Assembly: GCA_963693315.1 (NCBI GenBank)
Contig: OY856187.1
Location: 75,337,394 to 75,401,393 of the forward strand
Direction of reading: 5' to 3'
Source of the DNA: Diogma glabrata
Lineage: Eukaryota; Arthropoda; Insecta; Diptera; Cylindrotomidae
Length of the DNA: 64,000 nucleotides
Both the position numbers and the translations under genes were made by a program. Positions 55,590-64,000 of this stretch are shown here, piece after piece. Numbering within the stretch: position 1 is the stretch's first letter; each line of letters starts with the position of its first letter. Below the pieces are notes generated by a model, which had not been told where the DNA came from, searched no databases, and saw only the letters and a list, made by a program, of their open reading frames with translations.

Positions 55590-55710
55590 GATTAAGATCA
55601 AAGTAATTATTATAATTCACTTGAATTTTGCAATTTGACAGCATTTTTCATTTTCATTTCTCAGAAAAAGTTCTTTAGAAAAGTTTTTGTGTGTTTCGTG
55701 TCGGGTACAA
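55590..55710 (-). repeat. family S fragment inside the Helitron
   Basis: AGTAATTATTATAATTCACTTGAATTTTGC..TTTTTGTGTGTTTCGTGTCGGG resembles 45950-46040. It ends at the first bases of the B box. Confidence 0.55.
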
Positions 55711-56035
55711 ATACAATGCATGAGCACTGTGAACATTTGTGAATCTATTTTTGTATAATGTTCTATATAGAGATGAGTGTTGACACACCTCTACTAATTC
55801 AACAAGTCATTTAAATATTTTTATACTCGAAAACTTATTTGATCGTCAATTTTTCATATCCGAACTGATGAGCTAAAGTACTGATTATTTTTCATTCATA
55901 TTTTTAAAAACAAAAATTAAAAACTACGCTATCATTTCTCATTACTACTTTTTGAAATCATTGCTACTACGTCAACAAAATGTCTGTGCACAAACTTTAT
56001 TTATAAGCGTAGCAAAGCACGCCGGGTCCTGCTAG

Positions 56036-57368
56036 TACTGAATAAAATATCTTTGGGGAACTCGGTCTTTAATCTGGAAACAATCAACAGCTGTGTTTTG
56101 GTAGAGTTGAAATTGACAAGGTTTTGGTCACCCCAGTCGGCGACTTTATTCAGGTCTTTGTTCACGTTTATGGCAGCGTCTCTCCGGGCAGGATTAATTC
56201 GTTCGTGCATTTTACCTTTTGAAGGAAGGGGCTCGAACAACTTATGCAGAGTACTATCATCTGCAAAACTATTTATTGGGTTGCTGGTGATTTTCAACAA
56301 TTCGTTGATATAAATCAAAAATAGGGTTGGGGACAATACTGAGCCTTGGGGTACATCAGCGTTAATTAGTTTAGACTCAGAAGAAAATCCGTCTAAGGAG
56401 ACCGAAATGTATCGGTTGGATAGAAAATTTTGAATCAGCCTCACAACATTGGGATGAAAACCGTACGCAACGAGCTTGTTGATTAAGTTGGCATGCCAGA
56501 CTCGATCGAATGCCTTGGAGATGTCTAAAGCGATAACGTATGTTTCACCACCTTTATCAAGTATGCTGTTCCAACAATGAGCTACATATTTTAATAGATC
56601 GGTGGTTGATCTTTTGTTTCGAAAACCGTATTGGCTGTCGGATATTAAATGATTTTCTTCCAGAAATTTTGAAATATGTGTATTAATATAATGCTCGTAG
56701 ACTTTAGATATGACCGATAGTAAAGCTATTGTCCTATAATTTGAGATATCGGATTTTGGTCCCTTTTTGGGGATGGGCTGGACATTTGCCAACTTCCAGC
56801 ACGAGGGAAATATACCAGATTTGTAGGATTGGTAGAATATTTTAGTTGAAGTTGGTGCAAGTTCATTGGAAAAGGTTTTTAAAATAATGGGTGGAATATT
56901 GTCCATTCCTGAGGCTTTGTCAATGTTTAACCCCTTTAAAAGTTTAGCGACTATTTTGGGTTTGAAGTGAAGTTCATTCATATTAACTCCTGAAGACTGG
57001 ATTTGAGATATTTCTTTAGGAGTTTCCAAAACAGTGGAGCTCAGCGCAAAGCTTTCAGCGAACAAGTTAGCTTTTCTTGCGGGATCATTGACGATTAAAT
57101 CACCATCAATAATAGGGGGAATAGAAAATTTTGTACCAGAATTTAAAGAATTAATGGCACTGTAGAATCTCTTGTCAGAAACAGACATAGACGTAAGTTT
57201 TGAGGCTTTCGCTCTGTCAATTTCAGACTTTTCGTTTGAGATAATCTGGTTAGATATTTTGTTGGCCTTTAGATATTGGGATCGATTAGTGGGAGTTTTG
57301 TTATGAATCCAAATATTAAATGATCTACGTTTGCTTCTAAGTGCCGTTTTGGCAGCTTTCGAATACAA
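56036..57368 (-). pseudogene. LINE-A reverse transcriptase core
   Basis: 455-codon open frame, the best-preserved coding stretch of the window. Blocks in order from 57368: a basic region (RSKRRSFNIWIHNKTP), KASGMDNIPPIILKTFS, WKLANVQPIPKKG, ISNYRTIALLSVISKVYEH, SQYGFRNKRSTTDLLKYV, ALDISKAFDRVWHANLINKL (first catalytic Asp), ADVPQGSVLSPTLFLIYI and NPINSFADDSTLH (catalytic FADD), then the thumb with NFNSTKTQLLIVSRLKTEF. The last residues after KDILFS are read from the Helitron end; the true continuation is at 53618. No internal stop within the 445 or so LINE codons. Confidence 0.93.
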
Positions 57369-57512
57369 GTATTTTTGTTTGGGTTTTACTATGGAGAAAG
57401 GGACAAATTTATTGATAGCAAATTGGATGGTTTCTGTAAAGTTTTGAGCAGAAACGTTTACATTGTCAGTGTAAAAACAATGACGGTCGAAAGGGAAACC
57501 ATGGAAAAAATT

Positions 57513-58400
57513 TTAAAGACCACTCTTATCCAATTTTGAGTAGTGAAATATTTTACGGGGTTTGGGAGCTGTAGTTTTAAGTAAATCAGTTTTGATAACT
57601 GATGAGATTAAATAATGATCAGAATTTCCAATACTACCTTTCGCGACATCGACACTCGTAATATCTGGCATTGTGGTAAGATAGAGATCTAAAAAAACTA
57701 TTATCACCGCCATTACGGGTAGTGAAAGTCGGGCTTTTAAGAATTTTGAATAGGCCCTGAGACGTGGCACAAAATTCTGCCAGTTTTCCACTATTGTCAA
57801 CATCGTCGGTCGATTTGGAGAATTCCAACCATGATTTGTTGTGGACGTTGAAGTCACCGGTAACGATAACTTCACAATTAGGGGACTTTGCTCTAATCTC
57901 GTCCACAATTTTTGTCAGTATATTAAAAAAGTTTGGGTTACGTTTGTTGGGGGACCGGTATAAAGCTATTGTAAAAAAAGTCATTTCTGGAAGACAAATC
58001 TTTAAAACCATTGTATTGAAGCCGTCACCGTGTAGTTCAAAATTTGGAAAGCGCGTGTACGCAACACTCTCATGAATGAATGCGCATACGCCCTGATAGA
58101 GTTTGAAAGCTGATTCGAGCCTATATTTGGAATTAAGCGATTCTTTAAAGAGAAAATTTTCAGAAACTTTTTTGTAAGGAATAGAATGTTCGGTTTGTCG
58201 TGCTCAAGATGATGTTGCACGTGGTCATGGTTAGCGTTCAATCCGCAGATGTTTTGAACATGTATTTTAAAATTTTTTATTGATTCATATATGTTTTGTC
58301 CCTGCAAATTCCGTGGACGTGCCGCTTTATGGGCGGGTGAATTGCGCAAATTTGCTTTACCACTTTCAGACTTATTTTTTTTCGGTTGTACTGCCTTATA
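57513..58400 (-). pseudogene. LINE-A APE-type endonuclease
   Basis: Nicks target DNA to prime reverse transcription. From 58400: KKNKSESGKANLRNSPAHK, then KIHVQNICGLNANHDHVQHH (Asn motif) and HDKPNILFLTKKFL, where Lys replaces the catalytic Glu of the usual TETWL. After a shift near 58005: TFFTIALYRSPNKRNPNFFN and EVIVTGDFNVHNKSWL (Asp/Asn). After a second shift: LDLYLTTMP and GNSDHYLISS (His). At least two frameshifts, a changed Glu and a stop at 57513 make it inactive. Confidence 0.88.
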
Positions 58401-58948
58401 TATATCAAAAGGGTTTTATTTTATTTTTTTATGTTTTATTTTAAAATGGGTAACTAAGTAAAAAATCCTATCATACAACAAAATATGACATATGCCAATA
58501 TTTCATGATAAGATGAAGAAATAATAACAAAATAATAAGTGAAAAACAAATTGTGAGAAATTTGCAGAAAACAAAACAAAACTAAATGCCAATAATCTAG
58601 CTGATGCAGCGCACTCCAGACGCACCGCCCACCACCTCAATCGAGGCACAAAGCCCACACATAACTACGTGTTGGTCCGATTCCTCGGAAGAGCTAATGG
58701 CTACGGAAGGCTGCCCAGCTAAGACTGGAAGTGCTGCCGTTGACTAATTAAAGTTCGTCCGCCAGCACCCTAAGATGTCATCTTGGCTAATGACATCTCC
58801 TGCCATTGCCAGTGGTATGTGATATCTCACGCTAACTCATATGTCAATGGCAGGGACTGGAGTGCGCAGGGTAGTCAGACCCGTAGATCAACATTGATCA
58901 TAATTGATCAAAATCGATCCCTCCTGCGGGAAAATATTGAGGATAAGA

Positions 58949-60056
58949 TGAAAGCCTCTACAACTGCTGATGGTCGTGATCCTGCGGCTCTGTGTAAAAT
59001 TTGTGATCTGGGGGTAACGAACACGTGCAAGGCGGTCCACTGCGATAGGTGCGATTTATGGTTTTATACTAAGTATATTGGGCTTGTTGACAAATAATAT
59101 AATAAGCTGTAGACGGGAATGCTGCTGATAAAACAAGGAATTATACTATGTTATTGGATGCTATCGATGCACTGCATAAAAAAGTTGACGATGCTGTTTC
59201 TAAAATTGATAGTCATGCTGTTTTGAACATGGGTATGGTGCAATCGTAAGCAGATATCCTTAATGGTAAGGTAATGAATGTGCGACCGGATGTTGGTTTT
59301 CGTGCTGGGCTTAGTGGGATAAAAATTAAACCAAAGATTCAGCAAACTTCCGAATGTACAAAAAAAGGATGTAATTTTGAGGATAATTCCAAGCAGGATA
59401 AATGTTGGAATTTCTTCCGTTAAAATGTCGCATGATGGTTCAGTCATTGTAAAGACTAATAGTGAGCCAGAGAATGACCGTTTTATTAAAGGGGCGGTGG
59501 GGAAGCTTGGTATTGATTATGAGGTGTCCACTTTAAAAGCTAGACGTCCACGGGTTTTCGTGAAATAATTGGATAGAGTTTATGATGGTGATGAGCTGTG
59601 CATGGAACTGCGCGAGGTTAACCATTTTATAGATGAAGATGATACATTTAAAGTATTGTACTCAAAACAGAGTAGGATTTCCAAAAAGTGGATGATTTCA
59701 GTGGAGACGTCAGGGCCTACTTTCCGAAAGATTGTTGATAGGTATGTCAATATCGGCTGAAACTCTGATTTTGTAAGGGAAGATCTCTTTACTTTGAGAT
59801 GCTACAAATGCCAACGATATCAACATGGCTCGAAGGAATGTACTCATGATGTGGTTTGTTCTAAATGTGCAGGTAACCATGTAGTAAAAAATTGTAATAC
59901 GAATATAATTAAGTATAATAATTGTGATTTATATAATAGTTGGTTTAGTTGTAGCAACTCAACTGGACATAGAGCAGACAGTTTTGATTGTCCGGTCTAT
60001 TTAGGTAAAATCCAAGCTGTTAAACGAAATACTGCTTATGATGCCAATACCTTATG
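58949..60056 (+). pseudogene. LINE-B ORF1 (PHD-like finger, coiled coil, zinc knuckles)
   Basis: Nucleic-acid-binding ORF1. Starts MKASTTADGRDPAALCKICD, with an incomplete PHD-like C-x2-C..C-x2-C..W pattern (CKICDLG..HCDRCDLWFYTKY). Then a heptad-like stretch LLDAIDALHKKVDDAVSKID. After a frame change comes an RRM-like segment (VIVKTNSEPENDRFIKGAV..) and finally a zinc-knuckle region RCYKCQRYQHGSKECTHDVV, CSKCAGNHVVKNC, with a third, looser Cys pair WFSCSNSTGHRADSFDC. At least three stops (about 59095, 59249 and 59566) and one frameshift. Confidence 0.82.
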
Positions 60057-60308
60057 ACTTTTACTGGGTAATCACCATATGGTGTTTCTTTCTGGTACTA
60101 TTGTTTTGTGTATTATTAGTATTTTTAGTTTTAGTTTTGGCCCGTCCAGGCGTTATCAATTTGAATTTACACCCGCGTTTGTACTAGTTATGAAATTAGT
60201 GTCTCTCATTTTTGCTACTTGTCATGGCTGTAGTAAAAACGTTAATCGTGTGACCCTTTCTTCCAACTTTTCTTCCGATTTCTGTGTCCCCAACATTGTC
60301 TTGAAGTC

Positions 60309-63074
60309 GACATTAAACCATATAGAGATGCTTTGAACATATGTCATCTTAATGCTCAGAGCATCTTACAAAAAATGGATGAATTTCGTGCTACCTTCGC
60401 TGGAGTAAATGTGCATGTTATATGTGTTTCAGAAACGTGGCTCAAACCTTACATTTCTGAGAAGGCTTTATGTCTTGACGGCTATAGTGTTTTCCGTAAC
60501 GATCGAAAAGGTCGGCGTGGGGGGGATGTTTGTGTTTTTATTAGGGATTCAATTCCGGCTAAGGTGGTTTATAAATCCACGGATCCCAACGCAAATATAC
60601 TATGTCTTGAACTCATATTGGGTAATGGAAAAGTACTTCTTTGTGCAGCCTAAAATCCCAATGCTCTGACTTTGTTTCCCTTCTGGAAACAGTTTTAAAC
60701 GATTATTCGGTAGAATATTTCGATATTATTCTTGTTGGAGATCTTAACTATAATATGTTGCTTGATAAAAGTGAGTGCATTGCGTTTAAAAATGTCCTTG
60801 TTAGATTTTCACTTGATTTAATTAATACAGAACCTACTCATTTCAGTTTTTGTTCTTTGATTGATCTTGGTTTGTGCAATTCAAACAAGATTTCATTTTT
60901 TAATCAGGTATCATTGCCTGGTTTCTCGCGCCATGACTGGATATTTTTCTCATTTGATTTAGTGCCTTCAAATCTAAGGAAAACAGTTACATACAGAGAT
61001 TTTTCCAGTATAAATCATGAGCATCTTATCCCTTATTGCTGCGCTCTACCATGGCATTGTATATATTATCTTTCTGGTATTGATATGCAGCTCCAGTTCT
61101 TCAATGATATGATCATTCATATAATGGATATTTTTTCACAAAAAGAAGACCATTGAAATTAAACTATCTACCCCTAGATGGTTTTCAAATGAAATACGAA
61201 CTGCCATAAAGGAGCGTGACAGGGCCTATAATAAGTGGAAGCAGCTTCGAACTCAAGACCGGTGGGTAACTTACAAGCGCCTTCGAAACTGTGTGGTTGC
61301 CTTGAAATGTAACTCGCTCAATCATTTTCTGAAAGATCGGCTTGAGCAGTCATCTTCTAAAGAATGGTGGAAAAATTTTAAAAATCTGGGGGTGGGAAAA
61401 AGTGAAAAGCAAGTGCAAATTCCGTTTACGCCTAACGATCTAAATCATTACTACTGTGGCTCTACAACAAATAGCTCTTGCCAACCACCTAGCTGTATTT
61501 TTTCTAATGTAAGAGATTGTAATTCCTCTAATAATCTGTTGTCGTTTTGTAACATTGGTTATGAAGAGCTCTATTCCTCTATTTCTTCTATTAAATCTGA
61601 GGACATGGGGCTGGATGGTATCCCTCTTAAGTTTATCAAGCTGATTTTACCCGAGATCGCTCCATTTCTGTTCTATATTTTTAATAATATAGCATTACAC
61701 AATCATACTTCCCTGCGGAATGGAAAGTTGCCAGAGTGATGCCCATACCGAAGGTAAATAACCCCACGTCTATGTCGAACTTTAGACCTATCAGCACCCT
61801 ATCGACTTTGTCTAAGGCATTTGAAATGTTGCTAACGAATCAGATGATTAAGTTTCTTGACGAGAATAATGTTCTATGCAAATTCCAATCAGCTTATAGA
61901 CAGGGACATAGCACTGTATCGGCCTTATTACATATTATTGACGATATCAGGCGTAGTGCTGATGCTAATTTGTTTACTATCTTGGCACTGCTCGATTTTT
62001 CTAAAGCATTTGATTGTATAAATCATGTGAAGCTATGCCAGAAACTTTTTTTGCGTTATAGGTTTCCACGATCCGCATGCCAACTTATTTATTCATATCC
62101 GTTCAGTAGATCTCAAATTGTCGCGGTTGCGGGTGTTCGTTCCAGTATTGTAGAACTTACTTGTGGGGTACCCCAGGGATTTGTTCTGGACCATTTCTGT
62201 TTGCCCTGTTCATAAACGATATATCCTCTTGCTTGAAAGTCTCTAAGTTTCACTTGTATGCGGATGATCTGCAACTATATGTGAGCGATGTGTTTGCTAA
62301 TAGAGTGGTATGTGTTAATTAACTAACCCAGAATCGCTAGTTGGTCTGTGGAAAATGAATTACTATTGAATGCTAAAAAGTCGCAGTCTATTCTCATTTT
62401 TAGGAGTAAGTTGTCTGCCTCAGATTTCCCATCTGTGAAACTATATAATGAACCTATAGCGTATTCTGACACTGTTCGTGATCTAGCACTTATTATTGAC
62501 CCTTCCTTGTCATGGAATGATCATGTGAATAACTTATATAGTAAGGTGTATATTACTCTTCGTTCCCTGTGGAACTTAACATCTTTTGCAAGTGTTGGAC
62601 TGAGGCATAAATTGTTCATGTCTTACCTTCTTCCGCATTTCCTTTGTTGTGACATTGTATGGTATGGTAGGGACAATTAGGACAATTTATGCACAAAGTA
62701 AAAATGACCTTTAATGCATGTGTCCGTTACATATATTCGCTTCGAAAATTTGGTCATATATCGCTGTTTGCAAACAGGTTGCTTGGCTGTAGTATTGGAA
62801 AGCATTTCGAGTAAAGAAACTGCTCGTATGTCCATTGGATCCTGTTGACCGGGTGTCCACCGTCCTTTCTGACCAGCTTAAGCTGGTGAGCTCTCGAAGG
62901 GTGCGTCATCTGAGACTATCTAATAACAGGTTTAAAATTTTTAGCTCTTCTTTTTTCGTTTTGGGGCTACGAAAATATAATGAGTTGCCATTAAATGTGA
63001 GAGATAGTACCTCTATGAGTAGTTTTGTCGCGTCCTATAAGCGACATTTTGGTTTTTCAGACCGAGTATGGTGA
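60309..63074 (+). pseudogene. LINE-B ORF2: APE endonuclease and reverse transcriptase
   Basis: Endonuclease: ICHLNAQSILQK (Asn), ICVSETWLKP (Glu), RRGGDVCVFIRDS. After a shift near 60650: ILVGDLNYNML (GDxN), FCSLIDLGL and SRHDWIFFS (His). RT: DMGLDGIPLKFIK (about 61605), VMPIPKVNNPTSMSNFRPIS (about 61733), CKFQSAYRQGHSTVSALLHI, ILALLDFSKAFDCINHVKL (about 61979), TCGVPQGFVLD (about 62159; shift follows), HLYADDLQLYV (about 62251-62283). Then SWNDHVNNLYSKVY and the C-terminal block FFVLGLRKYNELPLNVRDST ending at 63074. At least five lesions. Confidence 0.93.
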
Positions 63075-63430
63075 TTGTTCACATGGTCATAATTGTTAAC
63101 TAGCTGTTGGCAAACTAGCTTAAAAGGGATTAAAAATTTAATTAATTTTAATGTTAATATGTAAATATGTAAATATGGATGGAACTTACAGTTGTCTGAA
63201 TTTTATCTAAATTTTTTCTGTATTTTTCTTAGTTTTCGAGCTTGTATTTTTATTTTTATTTTTGTTTTTTGAATTTTGTTACCTGATAGGTGTATTGTAT
63301 TATATATAGTTGTTTTTTTAGTCGTTATTTTTAGTTTTATTTTGTTGTATGTAAGGTTTTCTTGTTAAGTCTGCATATTATGTATTATAAGCTGTTGCAG
63401 CTTAATTACAGATCAATAAATAAATATATA

Positions 63431-64000
63431 TAATTATAATTATATTGATTCTAATAATATGTTGAATCTGGCAGAACAATATGATATAGTTCTTCATATT
63501 TTCAATGGACCTCCAGGAGTAAAGAGTTTTTTCTAAATCTAAATCTAAATCTACTTTAATTCACAATATTAATAATTTAATTTTCGAAGCTGCAGTGAGC
63601 ATGTTTTCTGTTATGGAAAACGATGAAGAATTCTTCGCATTAAATGCTGGATCTTCACAAACTAATAATCTTCATAGTCATCTACGTCCACTGAAACATA
63701 AGATAATAGGAGTGATCCCCACCAAGTTCTTTATACTCCTGGCCAATGTCTATAGTAATGAAGCCTCGGATCATACTTTGACTGATAACGGTGATAGGCA
63801 ACAATTATATTTATAATCAATCATTGTCTTCAACTTCAACGTCCAATGCAGTCACAGAAAGTACTTTGACTACATTAAATAAGTACCTCATATTCAAAAA
63901 TTAAATAATTATATTTTATTTTTCACTACCTTACTTAATGTACATTTTTGAAATGTTATTACTTTATGTATTTTGAAATGTTATTGCTATATGTTCCTAC
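63431..64000. other. window end, unassigned; weak open frame 63595-63816
   Basis: A (TCTAAA)n run of about four units lies at 63532-63554. The 73-codon frame from 63595 (MSMFSVMENDEEFFALNAGS..) is open and less AT-biased than neighbours but matches no family I recognise. It is flanked by AT-rich DNA. It could be an exon piece or another element fragment; I do not claim a gene. Confidence 0.3.

Larger units (their letters stand above)
53619..56035 (+). mobile_element. Helitron inserted between A and T of LINE-A
   Basis: 5' end TCTATATATATAAAATTGAA at 53619 (canonical TC start). 3' end AAGCACGCCGGGTCCTGCTAG ends in CTAG at 56032-56035. The flanking host A (53618) and T (56036) become adjacent in the empty site and the LINE frame is restored without loss or gain, as Helitrons require (no target duplication). 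The helicase C-terminus survives at 55062-55381. Other contents: LINE-B 5' UTR piece (54340-54465), LINE-A 3' UTR pieces (54530-54615 and 54950-54995) and an S-family piece (55590-55710). 2417 bp. Confidence 0.93.
52897..58430 (-). mobile_element. LINE-A copy 2, longest copy, interrupted by a Helitron
   Basis: Minus-strand non-LTR retrotransposon. From the 3' end: poly-A (T run 52897-52912), 3' UTR with the TGTGTTGTTGTGACA signature, RT C-terminus (53086-53618), Helitron (53619-56035), RT core (56036-57368), the region between endonuclease and RT (57369-57512, shifted frame) and APE endonuclease (57513-58400). ORF1 is missing, so it is 5'-truncated near 58430. Without the Helitron it is about 3.1 kb. 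Confidence 0.92.
58600..63430 (+). mobile_element. LINE-B, near full-length Jockey-like non-LTR retrotransposon
   Basis: A GC-richer 5' UTR (from about 58600 to 58948), ORF1 with zinc-binding motifs (58949-60056), ORF2 with APE and RT (60309-63074) and a 3' UTR that runs to an A/T-rich end ATAAATAAATATATATAA near 63430. It diverges in opposite orientation from LINE-A copy 2, about 170 bp away. Multiple stops and shifts mark it as dead. The Jockey assignment rests on ORF1 knuckles plus RT style. Confidence 0.88.

Noticed and set aside
57764..58075. Plus-strand 103-codon frame
   Set aside because: Antisense to the LINE-A endonuclease region.

Overview
The window reads as a repeat-dominated intergenic stretch of an arthropod genome, most likely an insect. 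It is strongly AT-rich. It carries several Jockey/CR1-type LINEs with degenerate open reading frames, one Ty3/Gypsy element with both LTRs, one Helitron, one hAT relic, one pogo/Tigger-type relic, many MITE-like inverted-repeat elements, a satellite array and a tRNA-derived composite repeat. I found no convincing host gene, no canonical tRNA or rRNA gene, no CRISPR array and nothing bacterial. The species cannot be named from the sequence alone.

Layout. 1-1442: 3' half of a LINE (called LINE-A here), then a minisatellite and a Helitron remnant (2163-2710). 3.3-5.2 kb: inverted, palindromic dispersed repeats. 7.1-8.1 kb: gene-free DNA with eight copies of a 12-bp imperfect palindrome. 8205-13919: a long inverted-repeat element split by a Gypsy element (8627-12599, minus strand). 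That element has 4-bp target duplications, a SAP-domain Gag, and a large internal deletion fusing Gag to the end of RNase H plus integrase. 14.6-18.8 kb: a repeat with internal tandem monomers, a hAT-like end and nested MITEs. 20.5-30.9 kb: gene-free, built of dispersed, tandem and inverted repeats. 30.9-43.5 kb: a LINE-A-related reading frame split by an 11.8-kb island. The island holds a TA-flanked TIR element, a satellite array, a third LINE (LINE-C, itself inserted in the satellite), a 321-bp foldback and tRNA-like repeats. 45.8-47.0 kb: two more copies of the tRNA-like repeat in opposite orientation. 48.3-52.8 kb: an inverted pair of about 590-bp repeats enclosing a Tigger relic with a hAT inside it and a LINE-A fragment with a MITE inside it. 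52.9-58.4 kb: the longest LINE-A copy (minus strand), interrupted in frame by a 2.4-kb Helitron. 58.6-63.4 kb: a nearly full-length but decayed Jockey-like LINE (LINE-B, plus strand).

The strongest content is the order of insertions. Several junctions can be read to the base because removing the younger element restores the older one: Helitron in LINE-A, 11.8-kb island in a LINE-A relative, LINE-C in satellite, Gypsy in the inverted-repeat element, hAT in Tigger, MITE in LINE-A. No gene here forms a host pathway. The coding pieces are mobile-element machinery (endonuclease/reverse transcriptase, Gag/integrase, Helitron Rep/helicase, transposase), all visibly broken. I did not find a convincing undescribed biological system. 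The best candidates for something new are the TCACCTCCGTGA cluster, the MITE-like family that carries pol III A and B boxes, and a hammerhead-like core at 13161-13199.
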